NCBI GenBank assembly: GCA_007922305.1
Contig: ML677366.1
Location: forward strand, 14,480,783 to 14,544,782
DNA length: 64,000 nucleotides
Direction of reading: 5' to 3'
Source of the DNA: Dermatemys mawii
Lineage: Eukaryota; Chordata; Testudines; Dermatemydidae
The notes beneath the pieces were generated by a model. It was given only the letters and a program-made list of their open reading frames with translations, made no database searches and was not told the DNA's origin. Position 1 is the first letter of the stretch; each line of letters opens with the position of its first letter. Shown piece by piece: positions 1 through 12,005 of this stretch. Both the position numbers and the translations under genes were made by a program.

Positions 1-2508
1 TTCAGCCAGTCCCTGATTGGCTTCAGGTGTCCCAATTAGGCTAGCTGTTTCTACTCCTTTCTAGAAGGTTCTTAATTGGCCCCAGGTGTCTTGATTGGCC
101 TGGAGTAGCCTTTGTTTGGCTATCCAGGGAACAGGGACCTGCACATCCTCAGACTAATATACCTGCCTTCCAGCACTCTCCTATATCCTTCTGGTCTGAC
201 TCCGTCACAGGGCATAGAAGGTAGGAGCCTAGCAGACTTGAGGGCGCACAGCAAAATACCAGTGAAAAACAAGAGTGTGTTTATTGCTGTGCTATCAGGG
301 AAGAGTTGATAGGCAGAGGGAAGCGGAGGGCTGGATTCTGAGGTGTGACTAGAGTACTCAGCAGAGCTCAAGAGGGAGCAAAGTTTCTTTTGAAACCTCT
401 CTCACTCCTTGTAGCTCAGCACCTGGAAGCTACTTTTAATTGTATCATCTGCCAGTGGCCCCCAGAAGCTGTTTCAGCAGCTGGTGATAGCAGGAGCATA
501 GAGATACCTCAGCCATCCCCTGTGCCATTCTCTCTTGAGCAATTCTGTGACACCTGAGGAATTCCCCTTCAGACAGGGAATTCTCCAGTTGGCTGAGGTC
601 AGCCAGTTCTAGAGTATCTAGAGCAGCTCCATGTCGCAGAGCCACTGCAGCACATTCAGGGATCCATCTGACCCACTCCTTCTAAATACAGAGAGGATGG
701 TCACCAAGGGAGGATCAAGCAAAGTCAGAGGAAAAGGAGGGGCGTGCCTGGTTTATAGAGCTATCGGAAGTGTATGGCAGCAGATGACAGTCACGAAGAG
801 ATCAGCAGTGTTTTGCACTTAAAGGTGATGAGGGAAGATAGGAGGTGGAGGAGGAAAGGTGGAGCCGGGCTTTTATATTGTTAGAGGGGAATGGAGGGTT
901 GCCAAAAGCTTTGACAGTTGTAGCTGTATAAACAAGCATTGCAGAGGGGAGCTTCTATAGTTTACCGAGATTTTCAAATCTCTCAGCAGATTCTCAGAGC
1001 AGAGACGTGCCATTCCTTCTCAAAGTACCAGCCAAGATAGATAGATAGCAAAATATAAATTCAAAGTTATATATGTATGTTTTATCCCAGTCATGGCACT
1101 ATTAAGAAATCTACCGGTGAGTGTATGTTAGAGGTCTGCCTCTGTGCTGATCTGCAGAGGATATGAGTTCTTACATCTCCCCGCAATGGGGTCGGGTGGG
1201 GGGAGAAGGTATTTTTTAGCTCAAGCTGTAGCAGCTCATGCCTTTAGTTTTGGAAGTCCCTGATTCGACCTCTGGTGTGTCCGTTGTCAGAATTACACAA
1301 GAGAGAATTTCCTATTAAACATGTGAGTGGCCATGTTTGCGCTGCGTTCTTTTAGCAAGGGAAGAGACTGATCACCAGAGTAAATGTGTTTATTACAGTG
1401 TAAGAACAGAATATAAAAGTCAATGGCATCTCTGTATGTCTCTCTTTTACGGTGCCTTTGTATGATTTTGCTCATCTTTAATTCCATTGGGACACAGCCT
1501 AGTTCACGACCTGCTCAAGCCAGTTTGCTGTCCGAGTAAAGAAAGGAAGCTTCACTGTATCCCAGAGAGATTCAGTTTTGCCTTAAATTACTGCTTATAT
1601 ATCTGATCTGCAGACCTCACAGACACAAAATGCCTACTGAGTACAGTGAGATTAATCTATATTGACGGGGCTGCAGGTCAGCCTGATTTGTGAGCAAAAT
1701 TTCACCGTAATTCCTGGAAGAACCAGGATTTTAACTCCTGATACTGCTGAGGGGAGAAGATTGTAAGGGCTTTGGGAAAGCTACAGCTTTTTGTTGTGTG
1801 TTTGTACAGTGCCGAACACAGGTTAGTCTTAGCTGCTACAGCAATACAACTAAGTAATAATATATTAGCAACAATAGTAGTGTTGTCTCACACCTGGGGG
1901 CAGATTGTCCCAAAACAGTGCACCCCATTATAAAAAACTGAGGTGGTCTTTTTCTCTAGAAGGCTGTTTTAAAAAAATGAATAAAAATAGCTCTCCCATA
2001 CAAGAAATAAGCCTCCAGTCACTTATACTACAGATTTGTTAGCTCTGCAAGATAGGACCAGACTTTTCAATGCTGATGTAACCTTAGACCAAAGAAATAT
2101 CTGTTATGTACATCCAGAAGGATATAGTCTTTTCTCCACGCAAATGTGTACCCCCCATTAACATTAATTCAATCTCTTCTGGAAAAGACCTATCGCATTA
2201 ATAGAAAATGGTTACCTTTCTGTAGAATTTTTAAGCCAACCTATTGCATTCTGTAGCAGAGAGAGAGTTCACTATTACATCCATTGGATTGATTTAAGAA
2301 ATCTGTAGAAATCAACTTTTGATCCTTGTTTAATTTCCATACAGCCCTATTGGTTTCATCCTAATAGTGTTTCATAGGACCTTCCCATAAGGGATTAAAA
2401 AAGAGAATGTTACTCGCACCATGTAGTTTGTAGACATTTTGTTTTCTGGTGAACAAATTGTTAATTTATCTCGTCCTCGCCCAAGATTTTCGTTGATTGT
2501 TTTTATAG
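1..2508 (+). other. ARNT2: ARNT2 intron (3' part) at window start
   Basis: This stretch precedes the first recognisable ARNT2 exon, and I found no further coding exon in it. Bases 1-120 look like an interspersed repeat: they share 'attggcttcaggtg' with the repeat near 29.37 kb. The rest is AT-rich single-copy-looking sequence with small ORFs that resemble nothing. The intron ends in a pyrimidine-rich stretch and 'ttttatag' at 2501-2508. Confidence 0.7.
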
Positions 2509-2608
2509 CGGATAAAAAAATGATGGCCTCTGCGTCCCCGGCGGGAAACCAACAACTTTACTCTCAAGGGAGCCCATTCCAGGCAGGACATTCAGGAAAG
2601 GCTTTCAG
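2509..2608 (+). CDS. ARNT2: ARNT2 coding exon (fifth from the end)
   Basis: This 100-bp exon encodes about 33 residues of ARNT2, a bHLH-PAS transcription factor. ARNT2 dimerises with SIM1, NPAS4, HIF-alpha and related partners, and acts in the nucleus, mainly in neurons. The exon starts after 'ttttatag' and ends at 'ttcag|gtacag'. It reads through DKKMM and then a Ser/Ala/Gly/Gln-rich stretch ending GHSGKAF. This lies after the PAS-B region and begins the low-complexity C-terminal half. The exon enters mid-codon with two leftover bases (CG) and leaves with AG, which completes a serine with the C that opens the next exon. Some Ala/Ser/Asn substitutions are visible against the mammalian protein as I remember it. 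The earlier bHLH and PAS exons lie upstream of the window. Confidence 0.9.
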
Positions 2609-3448
2609 GTACAGTACCCGCTGCAGCACCAATAGCTTCCGTACACAAAAGGGAATTACGTTTTGATTCTGTGGAGGCAGAATACAGGTAACGCTAACAC
2701 ATTTCCTGTACAACATGAATCATTTTTCCTCTGTGTCAGCTTGGCTCCCACACAAAAGTTCATAAGGAAGAATCAGTCTGTAGGCAAAACCTATAGTAGG
2801 TTATTTTCAAACATGTATAATTTGGATGTTTTAGTAGCTTCTGAAATATTTTTGAATCTTCTAGCTGATACTAAAGGTTTGACAAACTACTTGAACTTTA
2901 GGAATTGGCACACCCTTGAGATTTCTGTAGCCATTGTGGTTAGATTTACTTAATTATTATTAGTCCTGTTTTAGTAAAGAAGATTTATGACTGTTCACTG
3001 AACGGCCTAGCTGTTAAAGAAATCTATCTGCTTGAAGGCTAATCTGTTCCTCTTTGTCCTCCTGTTGTTTAAAGTGACCGAAGAGAAAGTGTCTTGAGCA
3101 ACTATATTGCACTGAACTCTAATGAAATCCCAAGCTATGCGTTCATGTTGCTGTTGTAATTGAGTTTTCCCTTAGGTTAATACTTTGGTTTAGCCAGTCT
3201 TTTGAAAATGAAGGAACATCCATTCAAATGCAGTAACTGTTGGTTATGAGGGCTGTGAATTAGAAATTAAATATATGCTATAATTTTATAAAAGTCAGTG
3301 TGTTTTTAACCTTGTAATTGGAATGATATCATAAGTGTTCTTTAATTAGACCTTGTATGATATTCCAGCATGTAAATTGTCAGTAGCCATCTTGATGTTT
3401 GGCATGTTGTGTTGTTTTTATTTTGTTGGGTCTCTTAGAAATTTAACT

Positions 3449-3737
3449 ACGGGCTTGTCTTCACTACAGCCGGGAGGGATCGATGTTGTGGCGATCGATT
3501 TATCGCATCTCGTCAAGACGCGATAAATCGATCACCAGTGGCGCCCCCGTCGACTCTGGAACTCCAGCTCGCCAAACGGCACAAGCTGGAGTCAATGGGG
3601 GAGCGCGCCGCCAACTGCCGCCGCCGTGAGGATGGCAGGTAAGTCGGCTGTAGATACGCCGATTTCAGCTACATTATTAACGTAGCTGAAATTGCGTATC
3701 TACAGCCAATCCCCCCCGCTAGTGAAGACCAGCCCTA
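3449..3737. repeat. MITE with 16-bp terminal inverted repeats
   Basis: The left end reads gggcttgtcttcacta and the right end, reverse-complemented, gggctggtcttcacta: 15 of 16 match. The interior is unusually CpG-rich for this intron, contains 'gcgataaatcgatc' and its near reverse complement (an internal hairpin around 3495-3530), and has no coding capacity. A decayed relative lies at about 47345-47602. TA-like bases flank both ends, but I cannot fix the target-site length. The superfamily is undetermined. Confidence 0.75.
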
Positions 3738-3744
3738 AAGCTTT

Positions 3745-4345
3745 CATTTGAGGAGACATTTCAAAGACTAGAATCAGAGAGGTAACCGTGTTAGTCTGGA
3801 ATTGCAGAAGTGACAGAGTCCTGTGGCGCCTTAAAGACTAACACTTAACACTAGAGTTAGTCTTTAAGGTGCCACAGGACTCTTTGTCATTTCAAAGACT
3901 GTGACTTTTTAGCTTGGAACAGAGATGAGTAAGGGTAGCTATGATAGAAATCTATAAAATCATGAATGGTGTGGAGAAAGTGAATAAGGAACTGTTATGT
4001 GAAGGAGTAAATAACACAAACATTAATAGGCAGCAGGTTTGAAACAAGAAGACACACCACACACAATCAGCCTGTGAAACTCGTAGCCAGGGGATGTTGT
4101 GAAGGTCAAAACTATAATGGGGTTCAAAAAAAGAATCAGATAAGTTCATGGATGATAGGTTCATTAATAGCTATTATCTAAGATGATCAAGGTAATGATG
4201 CAACCTCATGTTTAGATTGTCCCTAACTTTCTGTTCATTCCCTCTGAAGCACCTGGCACTGGCCACTGTTGGAAGACAGGATACTGGATTAGATGGACCA
4301 TTGATCTGACCCAGTGTGGCCATTATTATTCTTTTATGTTTCACG
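3745..4345 (+). mobile_element. CR1 LINE 3' end, 5'-truncated, with an insertion
   Basis: The sequence matches the CR1 3' region seen in several other copies here ('ggtgtggagaaagtgaataagga', 'gataagttcatgga', 'ggattagatggaccattg'). It ends with 'tctgacccagtgtggcc...cttttatgttt'. The reading frame is broken. It is interrupted at 3770-3887 by a fold-back retroposon with a 13-bp target duplication. Confidence 0.8.
3770..3887 (+). mobile_element. Fold-back retroposon inserted in CR1, 13-bp TSD
   Basis: Exact 13-bp direct repeats (catttcaaagact) at 3757-3769 and 3888-3900 flank this 118-bp insert. Its head reads 'ggtaaccgtgttagtctgg', a motif also present, in reverse orientation, in the element at 56465-56580. 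The interior has inverted arms at 3815-3842 and 3856-3883 (27 of 28 bp pair) around a 13-nt loop. The long TSD indicates insertion by target-primed reverse transcription. The family name is not known to me. Confidence 0.85.
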
Positions 4346-5770
4346 TGCTCTTGGCCTTTTGACGCTGGGCAGAGTTGTGGTACACTGCCCTATGGCTCTG
4401 CGCCTGTACTCTCATATTCCAGGTGCAGGCCCCATGCCTGACACACCTCTTCGCAGTGTGGACTCCATCATCCCCAGAAACTAGCACCTGACTCCCAAAT
4501 AGTTGCATGCTCCTGGAGACACTGAAGCTGTGAACCCTCTAGCTTCCTATTTCCCTCTTCAGGGACTATGTGACAGTGAAAGCAAGTAATGCAGACTCTG
4601 CAAAGGAATTTCGAAACACACACACTTTATATTGAGATAGCACAAGAGATATTCAGATCTACAAAAAAGAAAAAAAAACAGCATACAAATCCCTGCCTCA
4701 ATTTCTCTACCGCTCCAAGACCCCTTTGCGATTTGGTCAGTGCCTTCTCAGGGAATCCAGAATTCTTCCTCACCTCATCCTGCCTAGCCGTGACTGCTTC
4801 TGGTTCTGGTCTGCTCCCTAACTCCTTTTCTCCCTGTAAAATAATTGCAGTCCTGTTTGTGGGGTAACTTTCCTCAGCGACTTCAAGTCCTTTATCAGGG
4901 ACTGTGTGGTTACCAGCTCACCTAGTGGAATTGATTCATTTGGCTACAGCTAACTCGTCTTCTTAAGGTGCTTGCATGTGAATGGGAAACAACCCGTAAC
5001 TGGTCTGTATTGTTAGATCTCCGTGAACACTTCTTGGAATTCCATTCTAGGGTAGAGGTAAAAAAAAGTTTTACCATCAAAATGGCATTCACAAAAGCAA
5101 AATGGAGGTTGCAGTTTGATACAGACATAGATGGCTATTATAGATTAATGTATTTGTTCCTGTAAGTTATTCAGTAATTAACACAGAGAGAGAAGAGGCA
5201 AGGACAAAAAATTACTAAGGATGTTCACCCTTTCCACCCGCTGGCAAAACCCAACAATAAAAGCTTATGAAGTGCAGACCATACATGAGAACTGATATAT
5301 ATACTGAAACATGTTCTTTCAGATAAAATGTTGGGATTCATGGATGTATATTTAAGTTTATGTATTAATATGTGTTTATAGATATTATATTCACTAGATC
5401 CAAAGATTTCCATACAAAGAACACTGAACAAAAAGAAGTATAATTTTCATTATAAGGTTAAAATATTTCAAGATCTGAGAAGCAATTAATTGTAACTTCC
5501 ACAAATTCTGTTAGGAATCATTTTTTCCTGTTTGTATTTTTCTGCTTTTTTGTTCCAGAGCTCGAAACACTAGTTTGTTTGATTCTTTCACCTTGATTTG
5601 TAACTGTGATATCTTTTAGCACCAATGGGAGAAAACAAGAATTAAAAGCAGCTAATCAAACATTCATTTTTGTTACATAACACATATTTTCTTCTTTTTA
5701 CAGAAAGAATGCAACACTGACAAGAAACAGGTTAAAGAATATTTATGAACAGCATCCTTTCAGAAGCCTC
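4346..5770. other. ARNT2 intron, no feature recognised
   Basis: AT-rich intronic sequence. Short ORFs on both strands are not supported by any recognisable protein. I see no exon, RNA gene or intact repeat. Confidence 0.5.
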
Positions 5771-5885
5771 GATTCAGGACAGCATTTAAGCATGTGCTTA
5801 AGTACCACTGACTTTAAGCACATGTTTAAAGTTAAGTACATACTTAAGTGTGGTCCTGAGGAGAGCTACTTTCCTGAATTGGGGG
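5771..5885. repeat. Ancient palindromic interspersed repeat
   Basis: The left arm 'gattcaggacagcatttaag' pairs imperfectly with the arm ending 'cttaagtgtggtcctgag' near 5860. 'Taagcacatg'-type motifs repeat inside, and a further outer end 'tttcctgaattgggg' follows. Fragments with the same vocabulary ('cttaagtgcttt..ctga') occur at 23875-23962 and around 42300-42640, so this is a dispersed family and not a unique cruciform. Confidence 0.6.
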
Positions 5886-6219
5886 CCAAACCAATATGGA
5901 AAATAATTTAATTACATGTCTTTCCAAAATCCTCCCCTTGGTTGTACTCACGCAAGCCCTTTGGATGAAATTGCATGGATCTAACTAAGATGAATTTGGC
6001 GTACTGTGTCTGCATAATCAGTCTGATATTTTAGAAATTCAAAATGTCTGAAATTTTAATACTGAAGTCATGTCATTTTTGTTTAATCCTTATGCAGACA
6101 ATCTGGAAAACACGCCTTAATGGAATGATTAACAAAAGTTTCAGTATCTGGCACACAATTTATGCATCATAAATATTGTATTATCCCCTACAAGCCATTT
6201 TCTGTTCTTTCCCCTTTAG

Positions 6220-6358
6220 CTCATCTGTGGTACATGTGCCTGGTGTGAACGATATCCAGTCCTCTTCTTCAACAGCCCAAAATTTGACACAGATCTCTCG
6301 TCAGTTAAATCAGAGTCAAGTTGCCTGGACAGGGAGTCGTCCACCATTTCCAGGACAG
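6220..6358 (+). CDS. ARNT2: ARNT2 coding exon (fourth from the end)
   Basis: This 139-bp exon lies between acceptor 'cccctttag' and donor 'cag|gtgtgt'. It supplies the last base of a split serine codon and then 46 full codons: SSVVHVPGVNDIQ, a serine run, ISRQLNQSQVAWTGSRPPFPGQ. This is a highly conserved and diagnostic stretch of the ARNT2 C-terminal half, distinct from ARNT1. It lies in the Ser/Gln-rich activation region and has no enzymatic motif. The exon ends on a codon boundary, which fits the next exon starting with CAA (Gln). The donor gtgtgtgt is weaker than consensus. Confidence 0.95.
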
Positions 6359-6711
6359 GTGTGTGTTTTAGGGGCACTCTAGTTAAGCAGATTTTACAAA
6401 AAGAACAAATCCATTTAAAATGTGGTTAAATGGATCTTTTATGTTTTAAAAAAAAGGTAATGAAATCAGTTTCTGATTTATCTGGTCAAAATAGAAAAGC
6501 TCAATGATGGATGCTCCTTTGCATAATTCTGAAGCAAAAACAGTGTTATTTGGACAAATATTTTTGTATGTACGTATACATATATGACCCCCACAGAAAT
6601 CCCAGCTTAATCCTCATTCCTGTATAATCTGTATTTTGAGTGAAATCAACAGGACTGTGCACAATTAAGCTTGGGCATTAAGTTTCTGCTGGACAGAGGC
6701 CTAAATGGGTA

Positions 6712-6964
6712 TGTCTACACTGCAGTTATCTTTGCTTGAGCTAGCACACTAAAAATAGTCATGTGGATATTGCAGCTCAGATGAAGACTCAGGCTAGCAG
6801 CTCCAGCTCAGACCCAGGGGCCAGGTGGGCTTGAGAGTGTAACCTGCCACGCGAACCACAGTCCGCACTGCTATTTTTAGCATGCTAGCTCAAGTGGAGC
6901 TAACATGAGTCTGTTTACTCAGGCCTGGCGGCTCCCAGTTAATATGCAGACGCACTAATGTGCC
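6712..6964. repeat. Decayed MITE ('gtctacactgca' type)
   Basis: It begins 'gggtatgtctacactgca' and ends near 'ctcccagttaatatgcagac', a degraded inverse of the start. The inner arms 'gctagcacactaaaaatag' and 'ctatttttagcatgctagc' are complementary. A relative lies at 22600-22972. Confidence 0.6.
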
Positions 6965-7516
6965 CAACTCTGCCATACACAGCCTATAGTGCATACTGTA
7001 TTCAGATCACTTCTCATTCTCAGTACTACGCAAAAGCCAGTGTGTTAAGGACTGAGTAGCAACCCCAATCATTAAATGTTCTTGTTTTTAAACTGTTTAA
7101 ATAAAGCTAATTATTAATACTATTTTAATAATAATTGTTTGCATTCAATTTTCTTATATAGTCTATAAAGCCACTTTAAGGTTTGCACTCAATCACTATT
7201 TCCATATTAGTTTCCTAGCTTCACACACAAGCTGACCAGCCCTCAGTTTACATCAATTACTCTGCCATATCTATTCTATTCTAAAGAAATTAAATTGAAA
7301 TAATATTTTGACATATTTTCATTTGTACACTGGATAGAAAGGACATTAATCAGTACTGAACAAAAATGTCTCATCTTCCCTTAACCTAAATGATCAGCCT
7401 GGTCAAGTCTGCATCACCGGAGTACAAATTTAGGGAACTCATAATGTGTTTCACTATCTTAAAAAAATCAATAAAGTCTTAGAGAAAACTGCTGTCATTG
7501 TCATTGTCATCGTGAG

Positions 7517-7950
7517 CATAGGCGCCAACATTCCCAGGCACCAGTGGGTACTCGTGCCCCCCTGCTTCCAGCCCCACCCCAACTCTCCTTCCTCATTCCC
7601 ATTCCAACCCCTTCCCCTGATCTGCGTCCCGGCTCTGGCTCCTGCCCTGAAAATGAGGCGTTTCCCCTCCTCCTTGTCCCTGCTTACCTCCACTCTGCCT
7701 CCTCCACTGAGCGTGCTGCGTTTCCCCTCCTCCCTGGCTTGCCGCACCAAACAGCTGTTCGGTGCAGCAAGCCAGGAAGGAGGGGAAACATGGCGCGCTC
7801 AGGGGAGGAAGCAGAGTGGAGGTAAGTGGGGATGAGGAGGAGGGGAAACACGGCGTGTTCAGGAGAGGAGGCAGAGTGGAGGTGGGCAGGGTGGGGAATT
7901 TTCCCCGTGGGTGTTCCAGCCCCGGAGCGCCCATGGTGTTGGCACCTATG
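7517..7950. repeat. 434-bp palindromic DNA-transposon derivative
   Basis: The ends are cataggcgccaac (left) and the reverse complement of gttggcacctatg (right): a 13-bp inverted repeat with one mismatch. The whole element folds on a centre at about 7747-7768, where 'caccaaacagctgttcggtg' is nearly self-complementary. 'Cgtttcccctcctcc' on the left arm occurs twice and is answered by 'ggaggaggggaaacacg' on the right. It has no coding capacity beyond mirror-image ORFs. No clear target duplication was found. Confidence 0.75.
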
Positions 7951-9078
7951 ATTGTGGAAACCTTCAAAGCTAAGTTACTACTTATCTAGGAACTAAACTG
8001 AAGACTTGATTTTCATCATGTTGTTTGCCTGTTGAAATCTATTTGCCCAAGAGAATAGCTGCACTTCAGTGCATTGATTGCCTATAAGATGCACATCATT
8101 AAATGTATCTAGAGATGTTACTGCTTTTAATTTCAAACAGCAGAACTAGTTAAGTATCAATCTTCTGTCGAGCTGCTGGGCTGGTTGATAGGGGAAAATG
8201 GTAAGTGGGTTTTATTACTGGCCCTATCTGCTAATGTATTTTGTTAGGTAAAATGAGACAAGAAGTGGGTAAGTGCCTATCTCACAGGGGTGTTATACTA
8301 TTTAATTATTGAAACACACTTTGAGATCCTTTGAAGTCATTATAGAAGTGTAAAGTGTTTGTTGTTCTTAAACTACCCCCTTTAAGCAAAGTTTGGTTAT
8401 TTTTCCCCTGCGGCAGTAGTACTGGGCATCCCCACCAAGTCTCTCATGCCATTGCTGACTGCTTGCCTAAGGCAAGAGAGAACATATTCATTGTGCTTCA
8501 TGGATCCACTGGGCAAGCTGGTTTGCATACTCTAAAATCAGGTGAGAAAACCCAGAAGGCTTTTCAACCTGTGTGGCGATCCAGAACATTCACTTTGCAG
8601 CCTCTTGTGCCAGCTCTCCCAATTGTCGAAAATCCTGATTATCTGAAGGTCTGAGATGTATCCTGCAAGGCATTCAGATAACCAGGGTACTATAAAAACA
8701 GGGCATCGGGCAAATAGAGATTCATTTTTTGGACATTTTTAATCTCTGCTCCTACATTCTATGCCCTAATAGAGGTGGGGAAAAACAGCAGGTAACAAAC
8801 AATGGCAATTCTCTTTCTGAATGCAGGTAGGATATTAATCATCAGGAGAGCTGTTATATTTTCAGTTATAATCTGTTGCTTTCATTAAACTTAAATAGCC
8901 GTACATCCATGTTGATGGAAATTGAATATGGCTGAGACAGGGATAATATGCCTAATCTCATCGGCAGTGTTTATTTAGCAGTTGATTTTACACTGTTAAA
9001 ACTTGGGCCTATCATGCTGCTCTGCTGTTATGCCAGTAGTGAAAATAACATCGTCTTTTTTTCTCCCCCTCACCTCAG

Positions 9079-9244
9079 CAAATCCCATCACAATCTGGAA
9101 AGACTCAATCGTCACCCTTTGGAATTGGAACCAGTCATACCTATCCAGCTGATCCATCGACGTACAGCCCTCTGTCAAGCCCAGCCACTTCTTCCCCAAG
9201 TGGAAATGCCTACTCTGGCCTAGCAAACAGAGGTGCAGGGTTTG
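9079..9244 (+). CDS. ARNT2: ARNT2 coding exon (third from the end)
   Basis: This 166-bp exon lies between acceptor 'cacctcag' and donor 'tttg|gtaggt'. It reads QIPSQSGKTQSSPFGIGTS, then HTYPADPSTYSPLSSPATS, a Ser/Pro/Thr-rich segment of the ARNT2 transactivation region, and ends in GNAYSGLANRGAGF. It holds 55 codons plus one base (G), which joins CT of the next exon to give alanine. The composition (Ser, Pro, Gly, Tyr) is typical of a disordered activation domain, and no folded domain is expected. Phase and content fit the neighbouring exons exactly. Confidence 0.95.
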
Positions 9245-10374
9245 GTAGGTTTCAGATTTTGTATCTCACAAGTGAACATGAAAGGGAAATGCTAACTGTA
9301 GTTTAAATGTTCAGACCTGCTCCTCTGTTCTGAACATGTGCCAAGGTTGAGATTGTCTCTGCCCTTGTGTGGGTGTGTAGGGATTGCCGGGAGGGCAAAA
9401 GAGAGGAAGCAAAGCTTCTTACTAGTTAGTGCAATGGATTGAGATGAGTTCAGGGACCCCTCCCTCCATGCTCCGCCTCCACATCCTAAAGGATTGATGC
9501 ACTGCACTCCCTTTCTGAGGTAAAATCCCGCCCAGACTTCCTTTTGGGTGGCTCAGCTCCACTCTATTCTGACTCAGAACAGTCCCAAAATGGCACAATC
9601 CAGAACAGGGACTTTTTTTAACCCCCCCGAATGTGTGAAATTGTGTCTGTCACTGCTGCGTCAGCTGCTCCTGTCCCAGGATACTTAATAATTTCTCATT
9701 CTGTGCAGATAACCTGTGTATTCCTCACTCTCAGTCGCATGCAGACAATTACCTTTGCTATTCCTACTGTGAGGTTAATCAGTTCTCTTTTTAAACAGCT
9801 TGGTGTGTTGCGGTGTAGAACACTTCATATTCACTAAGACTAATTTTAATGTGAATTTTCTCAGCTACTGTCTAAAGTCGAACATGGTAATAGTCCATTT
9901 CTTGTTTTTTTGTCACAGGATATAGGATTTGACCTTTTATTGATTACTAATGGCTTTACTCATTATTTCTATTTACCCAGGCAACACTCCACTGACTTCA
10001 AGCTTTCAAATTAAATCAGTAGTTTTCTTTCCCCTCTGAGTAAGGCCTGGGTAAGAATTGAGTTAGAGACATTAGGACTTGGCCCTATGGGATATGTTCA
10101 GGAGCCAAGATATGACCATAGCTTTGGAATGTGTATTAGAGAACAGGTATAGCAAGGGAATCTTGAATTCTGCTTGGGCAGGATTATATCATCATCAGAC
10201 AAACATTGATTTGTTAAAACAAAAAAAAAAACATTTCTGTGATTAAAGAAGATTGGAATTTGATCCAAGAAGATGAAATCATGTAGAATGTGTGGTAAGG
10301 ATTTGTATGCTTTCTTTATTGAAGCCTTCCCTGTTTCAATAACAAGAATTGCTTCTTGTTGTTTTAATTACTAA

Positions 10375-10795
10375 TTAAGAACATAGAACCGGAAGCAGTC
10401 ACCTCAGTCATCAAGTCTAGTCCCCTACCCTCGCAGGCAGCAGCATCATGTAACCCATTCATAAACTGATCAAGCTCCATCTTAAAACCAGTTAAGTTTC
10501 TTGCCCCCCACTCACCTGTTGGGCGATGGTTCCAGAATCTCACTACTCTGATGGTTAGTAACCTTCTAATTTCTACCGAAATCTCTTATGGCCAGTAGAC
10601 CTCTTTATTCTTGTGCCAGCATTGTTGTTGGTGCTTAATCCAGTGTATTTATAAACAGCAGTTGTATCCCCTCTCAGCCTTTGTTTTGGTAGGCTAAACA
10701 AGCCCAGCTCCTTTAGTCTCCTATCATGAGAGAGACACTTCAATCCCTGATCATTCTTCTAGCCCTTCTTTGTACCTGTTGCAGTTTGATTCTTT
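10375..10795 (-). mobile_element. CR1 LINE 3' end, antisense
   Basis: It starts 'agaacatagaaccggaagc' and continues with CR1-type 3' region on the complementary strand ('aagctccatcttaaaaccag', 'ctactctgatggttagtaacc', 'tatcccctctcagcctttg'). It is a different CR1 subfamily from the 'ctgacccag' copies. It is truncated and frame-broken. Confidence 0.75.
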
Positions 10796-12005
10796 TATTA
10801 TAATGAAATGAACCAGTACATGGAGAATTAGAAGCACTTTACGGTACATTTGGTCATCTACCAAAGCTATGGTTACATACAGTCAGTGGAGTCGCATGAC
10901 ATAGATGGAAGGCAGAATTGCTGTCTTTACATTTAAAAACAAATAAAAAAAGGAAGAGTAAAGATATTAATGCCAATTCTTTCTCAAAACTCACTGCATT
11001 GTTATACAATATGCTACCTGGTATAGAATGCCTGGAAGCCTCCGTGTCAGTAATATTAAGATGGTAATGCGGCCTGTAATCATGTATGCTGGTAATCTGA
11101 GGCCTCACATATATTTTATACTTTGTTTTAAAAAAAAAAAATCTGAAAAAATCCAACTACTTCCTGTACATTGTACATCCTGCTTCAGGAACATGAGTAG
11201 TATTAAAATGTCTTTGAAAGGGCCAGTGTCCCTCCTGAAAAACTTAAGGAGTATTTTAGAACTGCTCAATGGCACAGCAAAATCAACTTCTTGATATTTT
11301 GGGGCTCTATCCAGGAATGTTATTGTTCATTGATTTATGCTAGTTCCTTCAGTTCCAATGTTACAGATGTACTTACTGGTGGCTGGAAGCCCTCAGATTT
11401 GAGCCTCATCGTAATCATATTTGGAGTGGGTGAAAAACTCCACAGCTGCTTACATAACTGCATAGAGAGTTAAGTAGAATGGTTAAGGATAATTATGCTG
11501 TTCACAGTGTCTTCAATAAGTGTTCAGGTTATGCTTTTAGTATGAGCTGTTCCTGAGGGAGTGCTTGAACAGAAAAAAAAATCCAATAAGTGAAATAAGA
11601 GCACAAATAATAAAATATGAACACTTCCCTATTCCCTTCTACTTATACATCCACACACATCTCTAAAACAGTGACCTGAATAGTACGCTGCCTACAACAA
11701 TGTATGTAATCAGCTGTGGAAATTAGAGAGAATATAAAATTTGGATGGATGCTGAGGCTTGAGTTAAGGAATTCTACAGCCAGCAATTGTAACAACAACA
11801 TTCCTAAATCCAGCATGACATGCTGCTGGTTCAGGACAGTCAGTGAATCAGCTGGAGAAGTATGAGTCAGGCTGCCAGGAACAAAAGGTGAAGAAAGAGC
11901 ACTCAGCTATCCTTGGCCAATGTCCTATAAAGTTTTATATACACGCTAAGCAAAAGATTTAAAATCACATGGTAGTAATAGTTAGTACCTTGTTTACATT
12001 AGGAG

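Larger units (their letters stand above)
6359..9078 (+). other. ARNT2: ARNT2 intron
   Basis: This 2.7-kb intron contains two small DNA-transposon derivatives (6712-6964 and 7517-7950). Near 8285-8355 there is an ancient L3/MIR-like tail ('ctcacaggggtgtta...'). The remainder shows nothing recognisable. The ORFs at 7446-7989 are produced by the palindromic element and are not genes. Confidence 0.75.

Noticed and set aside
5701..5760. Possible exon after 'cttctttttacag'
   Set aside because: The translation does not match ARNT2, and the flanking exons at 2608 and 6220 already join in phase (AG + C = Ser).
7446..7989. Mirror-image ORFs of 75-129 codons on both strands
   Set aside because: They arise from the self-complementary element at 7517-7950; low-complexity Pro/Ser and Gly/Glu products.
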